Part shown: positions 32,301-39,942 of the stretch, piece after piece
Layout: the number at the start of each line of letters is the position of its first letter
Position numbering within the stretch: position 1 is the first letter of the stretch
NCBI RefSeq assembly: GCF_000333275.1
Contig: NZ_BACU01000590.1
Location: 1 to 41,483 of the forward strand
Length of the DNA stretch: 41,483 nt
Origin: Azospirillum sp. B4
GTDB taxonomy: Bacteria; Pseudomonadota; Alphaproteobacteria; Azospirillales; Azospirillaceae
Reading direction: 5' to 3'
Program-made: the position numbers and the translations under genes
The notes under the pieces: generated by a model
The model's input: the letters and a program-made list of their open reading frames with translations, nothing else
Told to the model about the DNA's origin: nothing
Databases searched by the model: none

Positions 32301-32392
32301 CCGGAATCCTCCGCCCGCCGGTGCCAGGACTCCAGGCCGCGGGCCAGAAGTTCGGTATCTGCCGCCTGGGGTAGGGATTTCGCATTGAACAT
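29381..32392 (-). CDS. glnE: bifunctional glutamine synthetase adenylyltransferase/adenylyl-removing enzyme
   Basis: A 1003-residue enzyme that adenylylates and deadenylylates glutamine synthetase under PII control. Two nucleotidyltransferase domains are visible: N-terminal adenylyl-removing with NYSSDIDLIVLYDDG (about residues 190-205) and GRGGIREIEFFAQ; C-terminal adenylylating with SLGSDLDLITVYHVPD (about 730-745), VDMRLRPSGNKG and HVRGGMVDIQFLAQY, each followed by a helical domain. Length matches the family (about 950-1000). It starts at ATG 32392, facing away from the AsmA-like gene. A clear promoter was not identified in the gap. Downstream come the 15-bp repeats and bcp. Confidence 0.97.
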   Translation of the reverse strand: MFNAKSLPQAADTELLARGLESWHRRAEDSGDAGLAEFASTYAADANGSALLRAILGNSPFLGQALLKEQAFFRQVVTLGFDAAFMDLLEGLWTEVGGPTATDGLMKALRVAKRRAALLIAAADISSAWTLEQVTGALSQLAEAALRLTARHLLRQLAAKGEIRLPDPENDPEAGSGLIVLAMGKFGALELNYSSDIDLIVLYDDGVVQARDPDEMTRTFVRLARELVRIMEERTVDGYVFRTDLRLRPDPGATPLAVSVSAAEAYYGSLGQNWERAAMIKARPVAGDRKAGQDFMGLIRHFVWRRNLDFAAIQDIHSIKRQIGAHKGHRDKAVNGHDIKLGRGGIREIEFFAQTQQLIYGGRDPHLRVPATMMALDALVAADRVGESAAEDLKAAYRFLRRVEHRVQMVDDQQTHKLPVDDAGVAAIATFLGYADADAFRAELLATLGQVEDRYAALFEEAPPLSGPGNLVFTGTDDDPDTIATLRGLGFQNPAVAAGQIRAWHHGRYRATRSTRARELLTELVPSLLTALGGTAQPDQAFLKFDEFLGRLPAGVQLFSLFYANPRLLELLALIMGTAPRLADSLARRPSQLDAVLTPGFFEHLPDAAELREGLSRQLADAHHFEEVLDLTRRWTGDQRLRAGIQILRHLADGDQCGPFLTEVAETALAVLQDRVEAEYTPRHGRFAPTGAGTAGTAGAGTPGAECGMAILAMGRLGAGSLSLGSDLDLITVYHVPDGAEQSDGPKPLSPSEYFIRLTQRLINAITVPTAEGALYEVDMRLRPSGNKGPLAVSLDAFVRYQRESAWTWEHMALTRARVLTGPPALRAQLTAAIRAVLVQRRDPDKLLADVADMRARMDREHHTKDPWSVKHVRGGMVDIQFLAQYLTLRHAADHPDIVTPNTTDALARLRDAGLMEAADADALIDIHRLWRRVQAFLRLTVAGEVKVADAPPALRLALAAAVGDGLDFDAAEAKIRAAAAQAHALFQKVVEEPAARLPAPAP

Positions 32393-32580
32393 GGATATCT
32401 GACCGGGCTATGCCAGGAATTGGGCCGTGCCCCCGTGTAACCCGTCCAACCAGCCCTATCTTGCTGGAACCGACGCGCGTTCGGGGAGCGAAGCCCAGTT
32501 CGCCGTTCGTGTCGGCGGGAACCGGGGCAGAGTGCCCGCGGGCCCCCGACGCGGTCAAGTCATGCCGGAAGTCTGAACCT
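32393..32580. other. divergent region between glnE and the AsmA-like gene
   Basis: The plus-strand frame is open from ATG 32410, but the codons here (GTA, ATT, TCA, TGC) are unlike the downstream coding sequence and no good ribosome binding site precedes 32410. It is therefore read as shared upstream DNA. No convincing -35/-10 pair or dyad was found. Confidence 0.45.
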
Positions 32581-35500
32581 TTGCCTCGTCCGACGCCTCC
32601 CATCCCACCCGCCGAGGCGCCTTCCGAGGCGCCGGCCGGGTTGCAGGTGCCCGGAAGGCGGCCTCCCGAGCCAACGCCTCCCCTCCCTTCGCCCAAAGGG
32701 CGCCGGCGGCGCGGCGTGGTGGGCCACGTGGCCCTGGTGCTGCTGGAACTGACGGCGGGCGTGCTGCTGGTGGCGCTGGTCACCGTAGGCCTGCTGACGT
32801 GGCGGCTCAGCCGCGGGCCCATGCCCATCTCCTGGTTCGCGCCCTATCTGGAGCAGGCGGTCAACGCCGATGGGCCGCTGCACATCTCCGTCCACAAGGT
32901 GCTGCTGGCCAGGGCGCCCAAGGGGGCGGCGGTGGAGATCCTGGCCGACGACGTGGTGCTGACCGGCACGGGCGGCGCCACCGTGGCGACGCTGCCGGAA
33001 TTCCGCGTGGCGCTGTCGGTGCCGGCCCTGCTGCACGGCCGCCTGGCGCCAACCCGCATCGTGCTGGTGCGCCCGCGCCTGAACGCCATCCGCGAGGTGG
33101 ACGGCCGCTTCCGTCTGGCCCTGCTGTCGGACGACGACACCGACGACGGCAACGACTTCATGGCCGATCTGCTGGCGGCCCTTAAGCGGCCGCCGGATCC
33201 GTTGGAGCCGCTGGGCGCCCTGACCAAGCTGGTGGTGTCGGAGGCGCGGCTGTCGGTGGACAACCGCCAACTGGGCCTGGTGTGGGTCGCCCCCCGGGCG
33301 GACATCGCCCTGACGCGCGACCGCAAAGGCATCAGCGGCACCGCCCAGCTGTGGGTGGATCTGGGCGGACACATGACCCAGGTGGCCGCCGATCTGGGCT
33401 ATCGCCTTTCCGACGGCACGGTCAGCGCCGTGGCCCATTTCTCCGGCGTCAGTCCGGCCGATCTGGCCCGCGTCACGCGCGCGTCCGACGGCGTGCTGGC
33501 GGCGGTGGGCGGCATCGACATGCCGCTGGCCGGCACCATCACCCTGGACCTGGCGTCCGATTTCTCCCCCCGCATCTTCGACCTGGCGCTCAGCGGCACC
33601 GCCGGCACCGTCACCCTGCCGGGCCGCCTGAAGGCGCCGCTGGCCGTGTCCAACCTGGATCTGCAGGCGCGGCTGGAGCCGGGCGGGCTGACCCTCACCC
33701 ACCTTAACCTGACCTTGCCTGGCGCCAACGGCACCGCGCCCGGATCCACCATCGCGTTGACGGGCAAGGCCACGAAACGCGACGACGGCAGCTACCGGGT
33801 GGGATTGTCCACCGAGATCAAGGCCGTGCCCTTGAACGCGCTGGACGCGTTGTGGCCCCTGGACGCCTTGCCCAAGCCGCGCGCCTGGATCATGGAAAAC
33901 CTGTCGGACGGGGCCTTCGACAAGGTGACCTTCGCCCTGGACGGCAACGCCCCGGCCGACCTGTCGGACCTCGCGCCCACCCGCATGGCCGCGACCTTCG
34001 CCTTCGCCGGCGCCACCGTGAACTACATGGACGGCATGCCCAAGGTGAAGGATGTGGCCGGCACCGCCACCTTCGACGGCAGCCACTTGGGGATCGAACT
34101 CACGCGGGGCCATCTGCTGGATCTGTCGCTGGGCACGTCGAAGCTGGACATCACCGGCCTGGACAAATCCCTGCAGAAGATGGAGATGACCCTGCCCGTC
34201 AGCGGGCCCATCGCCTCCGCCCTTACCGTCATCGACACCCCACCCCTGGGTTACGCCAAGAAGGTCGGGCTGGTGCCGGCCGCGGTGGGCGGCACCGCCG
34301 ACATGACCCTGCGCTTCGACTTCCCGCTGGTCGCCACCTTGAAGATGGACCAGGTGAAGCTGGGCGTGCAGGCGCACCTGAGGAACGTGGCGGCGGACAA
34401 CCTGGTGGCCGATATCAAGGCGACGGACGGCGACCTGACCCTGGTGCTGGACAACAAGGGCATGGACACCAACGGCACCGCCCGCCTGAACGGCATGCCG
34501 GCCCATATCCTGTGGCGGGAGAATTTCCCGGAGGAGGCGCCGATCGGCACCCGCGTCGCCGTGCAGGCCACCGCCAGCGACCGCGACCGCCAGACCTTCC
34601 ACCTGGACTTCCCCGACTGGCTGCGCGGACCGGTGGGCGTCAGCATGGTCTATACCCGCGACGCCCAGCATCAGGAGACGATCCTGGCGGACCTGGACCT
34701 CACCCGCGCCGCCCTGGGCGTGGGCCTGATGGACTGGCGCAAGGTGCCGGGCACGCCGGCCTCCGGCCATGTCGAGGTGGGCTTCGACCAGGGCCGCCCC
34801 CTGCACGTCACCCGCTTCCAGCTGAAGTCGGACGGCATGGAGGCCTCGGGCAGCATCGATTTGAAGCATGACTTCTCCATCGGCCACCTTGCGGTGGACC
34901 GTTACCGCCAGGGCCGCACCGACCTGGCGATGACGGTGGACGTGGACGATGGCGGCGGCATGCGGGTGAAGGCGGCCGGCCCGTCGATGGATGCGCGGCC
35001 CTTCCGCCGCTCCGCCGGCGGGAACGGCAACCGTCCCCTGACCGAGGCGGAGCTGAAGGCGCTGGACGCGCGGCCCCCGCTGGACATCGACTTCAACTTC
35101 GACCGGGTGGTGACAGCCGGCGGCGGGCGGGAGGTTGGCGCCACCAAGGGCCAGTTCTCCCGCCGGGGGCGCACTTGGCGTTCCGTCACGCTGGATACGC
35201 GCGTCGGCAAGAACGACGCTGGCCACCTGGCCTTGCGCTATGTCCCCGATGGCGACGCCATGGCCCTGACCATCACATCGGACGACGCCGGCGCCGCCCT
35301 GCAGCAGTTCGACGTGCTGGACCACCTGCGCGGCGGCAAGCTGGTGGTGAAGGGCCACAGCATGCCCGGCGACCCGCATGAGGTGGTGGACGGCACCCTG
35401 GACGTCACCGACTACCAGGTGGTGGAGGCGCCGGTGATGGCGCGCCTGCTCTCCGCCGCCAGCTTCCAGGGCTTCTCCGACTTCATGAGTGGCGCTCCCA

Positions 35501-35913
35501 TCACCTTCAGCAAGCTGGAGGGCGGCTTCCACTGGACCGACACCGGCGTCACCTTCCATGACGTCCGCACCTCGGGTGCCGCCATCGGCCTGACCATGGA
35601 GGGGGAGATCAACATGCGGCGCGGCACCGCCGACCTGCAGGGCACCATCGTGCCCTTCTCCACCCTCAACAAACTGCTGGGCGCCATTCCCCTGGTGGGG
35701 GATTTGCTGACTGGCGGCGAAGGGCAGGGCCTGCTGTCGGCCACCTACCGGGTGAAGGGGCCGCTGGACGATCTGGACGTCTCGGTCAACCCGCTGGCCG
35801 TGCTGGCCCCGGGTTTCCTGCGCAACCTGTTCTTCCTGTCGCCCACGGATGAGGATGGCAAGCCGGAGAAGCCGGCGTCCAGGAAGAAGCCGGCCGCCGA
35901 CACGCCGAAATAA
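32581..35913 (+). CDS. large AsmA/YhdP-like (DUF3971) envelope protein
   Basis: About 1110 residues. A cytoplasmic Pro-rich leader (PRPTPPIPPAEAPSEAP) and a basic KGRRRRG patch precede one transmembrane helix (VALVLLELTAGVLLVALVTV), then a long periplasmic beta-rich body of repeated short strands, ending in an AsmA_2-type C-terminal domain (FSTLNKLLGAIPLVGDLLTGGEGQGL, TYRVKGPLDDLDVSVNPLAVLAPGFLRNLF). Family members bridge inner and outer membranes as lipid-transfer conduits (TamB/YhdP class). The start is uncertain: TTG 32581 has GGAAG nine bases upstream, whereas ATG 32410 gives 57 extra residues of atypical codons. It ends one base short of the convergent hydrolase gene. Confidence 0.87.
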   Translation: MPRPTPPIPPAEAPSEAPAGLQVPGRRPPEPTPPLPSPKGRRRRGVVGHVALVLLELTAGVLLVALVTVGLLTWRLSRGPMPISWFAPYLEQAVNADGPLHISVHKVLLARAPKGAAVEILADDVVLTGTGGATVATLPEFRVALSVPALLHGRLAPTRIVLVRPRLNAIREVDGRFRLALLSDDDTDDGNDFMADLLAALKRPPDPLEPLGALTKLVVSEARLSVDNRQLGLVWVAPRADIALTRDRKGISGTAQLWVDLGGHMTQVAADLGYRLSDGTVSAVAHFSGVSPADLARVTRASDGVLAAVGGIDMPLAGTITLDLASDFSPRIFDLALSGTAGTVTLPGRLKAPLAVSNLDLQARLEPGGLTLTHLNLTLPGANGTAPGSTIALTGKATKRDDGSYRVGLSTEIKAVPLNALDALWPLDALPKPRAWIMENLSDGAFDKVTFALDGNAPADLSDLAPTRMAATFAFAGATVNYMDGMPKVKDVAGTATFDGSHLGIELTRGHLLDLSLGTSKLDITGLDKSLQKMEMTLPVSGPIASALTVIDTPPLGYAKKVGLVPAAVGGTADMTLRFDFPLVATLKMDQVKLGVQAHLRNVAADNLVADIKATDGDLTLVLDNKGMDTNGTARLNGMPAHILWRENFPEEAPIGTRVAVQATASDRDRQTFHLDFPDWLRGPVGVSMVYTRDAQHQETILADLDLTRAALGVGLMDWRKVPGTPASGHVEVGFDQGRPLHVTRFQLKSDGMEASGSIDLKHDFSIGHLAVDRYRQGRTDLAMTVDVDDGGGMRVKAAGPSMDARPFRRSAGGNGNRPLTEAELKALDARPPLDIDFNFDRVVTAGGGREVGATKGQFSRRGRTWRSVTLDTRVGKNDAGHLALRYVPDGDAMALTITSDDAGAALQQFDVLDHLRGGKLVVKGHSMPGDPHEVVDGTLDVTDYQVVEAPVMARLLSAASFQGFSDFMSGAPITFSKLEGGFHWTDTGVTFHDVRTSGAAIGLTMEGEINMRRGTADLQGTIVPFSTLNKLLGAIPLVGDLLTGGEGQGLLSATYRVKGPLDDLDVSVNPLAVLAPGFLRNLFFLSPTDEDGKPEKPASRKKPAADTPK

Positions 35914-35914
35914 A

Positions 35915-37423
35915 TCATTCCACTTCGTTTGGGTGGAGGCGCGCCTTCAGCCAGTTACCGACTGTGGTCAGCACCTCGGGCGCGGACACCGCCGGTTCCA
36001 TCGGCCCCGGCGTGTGGGTGTCGACGTGCTGGAAGCCGTGGTTCACGCCGGGTATCTCCAGCACCGTGGCGTCCGGGTTGCCGCGTAGGGCGCCCCGCGC
36101 CTCCGGCAGCGCGCGCGGCGTCGCGATGTAGGGGTCCCGCCCGGCGTATAGGGCCAGGACGGGGGCCCGGATTTTGGCCAGCGCCTCATTGGGCGCCGCC
36201 TGGTACATCGACAGGACGGCGGGGGTGTCCAACTCCGCCACCACGGCGTTCGCCTGGTCCAAGCTCCAGCCACCCGCGATGAAGGCGTCGATCAGGGCCT
36301 GACGCGCGGGGCTTGTCACCGTGGCGGGTGCTGCCGCGATGCGCGCCGCGTACAGGGTCTGCAGGGTGGCGACGGCCCGCGCGTTGGCATCTCCCACGAT
36401 GCCGCCCTGGGCCAGCTTCTCCCGCATGTCGTCGGTGAACAGCGTGCCCCTCTCACCAGCCGGGCCCGCCAGCATGACGACGGCGGCGATTCCGGGATCG
36501 CGGGCTGCGACGGCAGGGCCGACATAGGCGCCTTGGCTCAATCCCAGAAGCGCGACGCGCGCGCCGTCGATGTCCGGCCGCGCGCGCAGGTAGGCCACCG
36601 CCGCCTCCGCGTCCCGCTGCATCAGATCCAGGGTATCCACGAAATCGCCCGTGGAATCGCCCACTCCGCGCTTGTCGTAATCCAATGTCGCGATGCCCAG
36701 GGCCAGCAGCCTGTCCTCCACCAGGGAGAAGGTCCCCCGCTTGCCGGGCCCGCTGCCATTCAGCAGCACGACGGCCGGGAAGGGGCCTGGACCGCTCCGC
36801 CCCGGGATCTTCAGCCGTCCGGCCAGCACCACGCCAGGGTCCGACGGGATTGGGACATCCTGAATGAAGTGCGACGGCCGATAGCTGGCGAACACCGCCT
36901 GGGTGTCGGCATCGCTGGCCTCGCCTGCCTGGAAAAGCACAGGGCCCAGCAAGACGTCGGTCGGCACCCTGCCCAGATGCAGGGTCAGGAATTGAGTACC
37001 TGCGGCGCAGTCGGCTGGTGCCGCGCCGCTGAGGGTGATGGGGCGCCACCCCGGCGCCAGGTCGACCGTCCGGCTGGCCAGGGCGGTGTGGGGCGGCGCG
37101 GCGCCGTTGATCATGATCGGCACCGCCACCGGCCGGTCGGCGCGGGCCCAGAAGGTGGCGCTGACCCGCGTACCGGCCTTCAGCGCCAGGGGAATGGAGG
37201 CACCGGCGCCGCTGGCCCAGGGGTCGCCGTTTTCATCCCGGCGCGCGGCGGCGGTGACGGCGTTGCCGCCCGGCACCGCGCCGTCCTGGACAAAGGTGGC
37301 ACGCGTGCCCCAGATGGACCATACGCCGACGCCCATCGGCGGCACGTCCTGCGCTTCAACATCCAGGACTGATGCGACCGTCAGAAAAAACATCAAAGCA
37401 ACACGAACCATCGCCCTCTTCAT
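35915..37423 (-). CDS. secreted alpha/beta hydrolase with N-terminal accessory domain
   Basis: A 502-residue exported hydrolase. The signal peptide is MKRAMVRVALMFFLTVASVL with cleavage after about residue 24. Residues about 30-165 form a beta-sandwich-like accessory region (ALKAGTRVSATFWARADRPV, WRPITLSGAAP) resembling carbohydrate-binding or CIA30-like modules. The hydrolase domain has an oxyanion stretch LLNGSGPGKRG, nucleophile Ser296 in GLSQG, acid Asp430 in YAGRDPY and His462 in GVNHGFQH, a complete triad of the BAAT/dienelactone-hydrolase type. Esterase or peptidase substrate unknown. It stops 1 base from the AsmA-like gene; downstream of the PadR module on the same strand with a 24-base gap, so it may be part of that unit. 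Confidence 0.88.
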   Translation of the reverse strand: MKRAMVRVALMFFLTVASVLDVEAQDVPPMGVGVWSIWGTRATFVQDGAVPGGNAVTAAARRDENGDPWASGAGASIPLALKAGTRVSATFWARADRPVAVPIMINGAAPPHTALASRTVDLAPGWRPITLSGAAPADCAAGTQFLTLHLGRVPTDVLLGPVLFQAGEASDADTQAVFASYRPSHFIQDVPIPSDPGVVLAGRLKIPGRSGPGPFPAVVLLNGSGPGKRGTFSLVEDRLLALGIATLDYDKRGVGDSTGDFVDTLDLMQRDAEAAVAYLRARPDIDGARVALLGLSQGAYVGPAVAARDPGIAAVVMLAGPAGERGTLFTDDMREKLAQGGIVGDANARAVATLQTLYAARIAAAPATVTSPARQALIDAFIAGGWSLDQANAVVAELDTPAVLSMYQAAPNEALAKIRAPVLALYAGRDPYIATPRALPEARGALRGNPDATVLEIPGVNHGFQHVDTHTPGPMEPAVSAPEVLTTVGNWLKARLHPNEVE

Positions 37424-37447
37424 AGCCGCATGCCCCTCTGTGCCATA

Positions 37448-38164
37448 TCAGGTCGGGTTGGGGATGGTCTTCGGGGCGCCTGCCGGGGGCATGCCCAGCC
37501 CCGCCTGGGATGTGCCCATTTGAAGAGACTGGGCAGGGGGCGGTGCAGGGGGCAGGCCAGGGGGCGGGGCGGTGTCCCGCCAGGCCACCCAGAAATGGGC
37601 CACGGTCTGGCGCCGGGCTTCGGCCCGCTTGTTCATGAGGGTCAAGGCCAGGATCCGGCTCCCGGTCTCTCGGGTGCCGCTGTACTGGCTTCCCGTGTAC
37701 ATGCTGTCGGCGATGAAGGTGGCGACCCCGTCACCGCAGACATAGCGGGCGCATTCGCCCATGGGGGCCCGGTCCTGTGAGATGCCGCAATAGACGGCCA
37801 CGACCTGGGCGGTCCCCGGCAGTTCCACCAGCAGGTTCTCTTCCCGTCCCGGGCGGATGGCGGTCCGCGTCTCCACCTCGGTGATCCTGACGCCTTGGCC
37901 GCCCAGGTCCCGCGCCATGCGGTTCTGGCCCTGGTAGTCGGTCCAGGCCTGGCAGAAGGGATAGTCCACCAGGTTGGGGCTGACGAAATTGCCGGGGTTG
38001 GTGCGTAGGCCCGCCTGCCGCCACCATGGGTCCGGTATCGAGGCGTTCAACAGGCCATAGACCAGGCAGCAGGACAGGGTGGCCGAGATCAGGCTCGCCA
38101 GCAGTCGGCTCATGGTCTCAACGGGAAACGGCATCGGGGTCTCCAGCGACATGGCTGTGCTCAT
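37448..38164 (-). CDS. membrane-anchored Cys-containing protein, paralogue of the 38241-39029 gene
   Basis: A 238-residue protein with one N-terminal membrane segment (LLASLISATLSCCLVYGLLN) and an extracytoplasmic domain. That domain matches the C-terminal part of the protein encoded at 38241-39029: DPWWRQAGL, CQAWTDYQGQNRMARDL, VVAVYCG, ECARYVC and AHFWVAWRDT are shared in order, including four conserved cysteines that could form disulfides. It lacks the N-terminal prefix domain of its paralogue and instead ends in a Pro/Ala-rich tail (PPPGLPPAPPPAQ). I do not recognise a named family. A 19-bp motif shared with the PadR promoter lies 23 bases upstream of its ATG. Confidence 0.82.
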   Translation of the reverse strand: MSTAMSLETPMPFPVETMSRLLASLISATLSCCLVYGLLNASIPDPWWRQAGLRTNPGNFVSPNLVDYPFCQAWTDYQGQNRMARDLGGQGVRITEVETRTAIRPGREENLLVELPGTAQVVAVYCGISQDRAPMGECARYVCGDGVATFIADSMYTGSQYSGTRETGSRILALTLMNKRAEARRQTVAHFWVAWRDTAPPPGLPPAPPPAQSLQMGTSQAGLGMPPAGAPKTIPNPT

Positions 38165-38186
38165 GGCACATGCACTCCCTATTATT

Positions 38187-38207
38187 TATACAATGTAGAA
38201 GAAATAG
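38187..38207 (-). promoter_or_regulatory. PadR-type operator candidate A, upstream of the 37448-38164 gene
   Basis: On the minus strand CTATTTCTTCTACATTGTAT, one base off the motif at 39382-39400 (CTATTTCTTCTACAATGTA) and containing TACA-T-TGTA. It lies about 23-43 bases upstream of the start codon at 38164. The AT-rich TATAAATAAT next to it may form the -10. PadR proteins commonly bind inverted TACA/TGTA-type half sites, so the adjacent PadR is the natural ligand. Confidence 0.65.
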
Positions 38208-38240
38208 ATGCGCCGCGCCGAGGATGGCGAAACGGATGGT

Positions 38241-39029
38241 TCAGGGGGTGGGGGTCGTGTCCTGCCAGGCCACCCAGAAATGGCCGGTCACATGGTCCTC
38301 GGGGGCGGTGGAGCGGGTGGCCATGCCCAGGGTCAGGACACGCCCGTTGGCATAGGCGCTGTCCTCGATGAAGGGGGCGAGCCCGGCGTCGCAGCCGCCC
38401 CGGGAACATTCCTCGATGGGCGCGCTTTGCCGGGCGGTGCCGCAGTAGATGGCCACCACCTTGGCCGTCCGGGGCAGTAGGACGGACAGATTCTGCCCGG
38501 CCCTTGAGCGTACCGCGTCCTGGGTCGCGATCGGCAACACGTGGACGCCACGCCGGTACAGGTCCCGTGCCATGCGGTTATTGCCCTGGTAATCGGTCCA
38601 GGCCTGACAGACGGGATAATCGGATGGGTTGAAGCCCTGGAACTGGCCAGGATAGATCGGCAGGCCCGCCTGTGCCCACCATGGGTTCGGCACCAGTACC
38701 GACATCATGCCATAGCAGACGGCGCCGGCCAGGATGACCACGGCCAGCGACAGCAGCAGACGGCCCCGGTCCAGGAAGCGCAGCAGCACCAGATTCTCAA
38801 ACCGCCGGCTGGCAATGGCCAGGACGCAGGAGGCGATGTCGCGGCGATAACGGTCCAGGGCCGCTTCCGGTCCCAGGGACGCCAGGGCGTTGACATAGGA
38901 TTCCTCCAAGTCGCCCATACGGTCCTCCACCTCATCGGGGGTGGCCACCAGCATCAGGCAGAGGCGGGGGAACAGGGGCAGGACGGTGGTGGTGACGACG
39001 GTGTCGCAGGTCTGGGAAGGCGTCGTCAT
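38241..39029 (-). CDS. membrane protein with permease-prefix-like N-terminus and Cys-containing extracytoplasmic domain
   Basis: A 262-residue protein. The N-terminal 90 residues (LVATPDEVEDRMGDLEESYV, then ALDRYRRDIASCVLAIASRR) resemble the permease prefix domain type 2 found in front of ADOP-type permeases, from memory of that family; here it is not fused to a permease. A membrane helix follows (LLLSLAVVILAGAVCYGMMSVL), then an extracytoplasmic domain sharing DYPVCQAWTDYQGNNRMARDL, VVAIYCG, EECSRGGC and GHFWVAWQDT with the neighbouring protein. ATG 39029 lies four bases past the PadR stop, so the two are co-translated. The frame is open to 39119 but that part shadows PadR. Function unknown; a signalling or permease-associated role is inference. 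Confidence 0.82.
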   Translation of the reverse strand: MTTPSQTCDTVVTTTVLPLFPRLCLMLVATPDEVEDRMGDLEESYVNALASLGPEAALDRYRRDIASCVLAIASRRFENLVLLRFLDRGRLLLSLAVVILAGAVCYGMMSVLVPNPWWAQAGLPIYPGQFQGFNPSDYPVCQAWTDYQGNNRMARDLYRRGVHVLPIATQDAVRSRAGQNLSVLLPRTAKVVAIYCGTARQSAPIEECSRGGCDAGLAPFIEDSAYANGRVLTLGMATRSTAPEDHVTGHFWVAWQDTTPTP

Positions 39030-39033
39030 CGCT

Positions 39034-39363
39034 TCAGGCCCCCTTGCCCGCCAGGCCCAGGCCGTACTCCAACTCATGACGGGTGTTGACGGCGTGATCC
39101 AGCGCCTGGCGACCGTCACCGGTCAGCTTGAAATAGCGCTTCGCCCGGCCCCCACGCGTCGGCGTCGGTTCCCCCAGGTAGGACACCAACAATTCCTTGG
39201 CCGTCAGCCGGTCCAGCGTGGTGTAGACCGCGCCCAGCGTGTGCTCCCGCCGGGTGCGGCGGCTCAGTTCATCGCGAATGGCCACGCCATAGGCGCCGTC
39301 GCCCAGCGCCAGGATGACCATCATGACCGCCTGCTCCAGGGTGCCCAGGGTGTTTCTGCCCAT
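39034..39363 (-). CDS. PadR-family transcriptional regulator
   Basis: A 109-residue winged-helix repressor: LEQAVMMVILALGDGAYGVAIRDELSRR (helices 1-2), recognition helix HTLGAVYTTLDRLTAKELL, beta wing GGRAKRYFKLTGDG, then a short dimerisation helix. Short PadR proteins of this type (without a long C-terminal domain) often sit beside membrane proteins and ADOP-like permeases and are autoregulated. Its promoter overlaps a perfect TCTACA-A-TGTAGA palindrome. The next gene follows at 4 bases. Confidence 0.93.
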   Translation of the reverse strand: MGRNTLGTLEQAVMMVILALGDGAYGVAIRDELSRRTRREHTLGAVYTTLDRLTAKELLVSYLGEPTPTRGGRAKRYFKLTGDGRQALDHAVNTRHELEYGLGLAGKGA

Positions 39364-39389
39364 CGCGCCAAGCCCGCTCCGCTATTTCT

Positions 39390-39402
39390 TCTACAATGTA
39401 GA
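39390..39402. promoter_or_regulatory. PadR operator candidate B: 13-bp palindrome in the padR promoter
   Basis: TCTACA-A-TGTAGA is a perfect palindrome 27 bases upstream of the PadR start codon. The longer stretch CTATTTCTTCTACAATGTA (39382-39400) recurs in the opposite strand at 38187-38207 with one change, giving two sites for one regulator. Confidence 0.75.
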
Positions 39403-39423
39403 CTGATGTGCGCCGACCGTCAA
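39395..39423 (-). promoter_or_regulatory. sigma-70 promoter of the padR operon
   Basis: On the minus strand TTGACG (39423-39418), a 17-base spacer, and TACATT (39400-39395). Five of six bases match the -35 and four of six the -10, with ideal spacing. The -10 lies wholly inside the 13-bp palindrome, so binding of PadR would directly exclude RNA polymerase. Expected start is near 39388. Confidence 0.72.
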
Positions 39424-39450
39424 CGGCGGCTGGCGATGCTTCAATCGCCC

Positions 39451-39786
39451 TCACGTGTCCTTATCCGTCTCCACCGCCTGCGAAAGCGGCGAAACGCCGG
39501 CGGGAGGGCGGGGACGAACGAAGGACTTTTCGATGAAGCGGAAATAGCGGTGCAGGGCCAGCCCGAAAAAGGCGAGGAACAGAAGGATGCGGATGCCTTC
39601 CCAGGAGGCGGGCGGCAGACCCAGCCAGGCGAGAATGCTCCGGCCCGCGATGACGGGGCTGAGGCTCCAATAGTCCGCCAGGTTGAGGACCAGCAGTGCC
39701 GCGACGATGGGCATCAGCAGGACGATGAACATCCGCCCCCGCCGCAGGCGCGTAAGGGCGCTGTTTGACAACACCGCATCGTCCAT
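39451..39786 (-). CDS. small inner-membrane protein, unknown function (111 aa)
   Basis: An ORF with MDDAVLSNSALTRLRRGR, a first membrane helix (MFIVLLMPIVAALLVLNLADYW), a loop, a second helix (IRILLFLAFFGLALHRYFRFI) and a basic Pro-rich tail (FVRPRPPAGVS). The frame extends to 39948 but that overlaps the divergent phosphatase leader; ATG 39786 fits better although the Shine-Dalgarno (GGAAGGACGG) is far. It lies upstream of the PadR gene on the same strand, before the PadR promoter. No family recognised. Confidence 0.65.
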   Translation of the reverse strand: MDDAVLSNSALTRLRRGRMFIVLLMPIVAALLVLNLADYWSLSPVIAGRSILAWLGLPPASWEGIRILLFLAFFGLALHRYFRFIEKSFVRPRPPAGVSPLSQAVETDKDT

Positions 39787-39879
39787 ATGTGTCTGGTCCG
39801 TCCTTCCCTGAAACAGGGGCGCGCCGCCGTTGACTGGCGGTCGCGAAGTCCGCAGTCTCGGCTGAACGGGGTACCATTG

Positions 39880-39900
39880 CAACCGCAAGAAGAGCGGTTG
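39880..39900. promoter_or_regulatory. 7-bp inverted repeat upstream of the phosphatase gene
   Basis: CAACCGC-AAGAAGA-GCGGTTG is perfect and lies in the 156-base divergent gap between the small membrane protein and the phosphatase gene, 42 bases before the likely TTG start. Candidate operator or 5' leader stem. Confidence 0.45.
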
Positions 39901-39942
39901 GTTGGACGATGGTGGCAAGCATGGTCCGATAAGGGGAAACGA

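Noticed and set aside
32560-35559. 999-residue minus-strand open frame opposite the AsmA-like gene
   Set aside because: Shadow frame, His/Gln/Gly-rich, no start context; the plus strand encodes a recognisable membrane-anchored AsmA-like protein.
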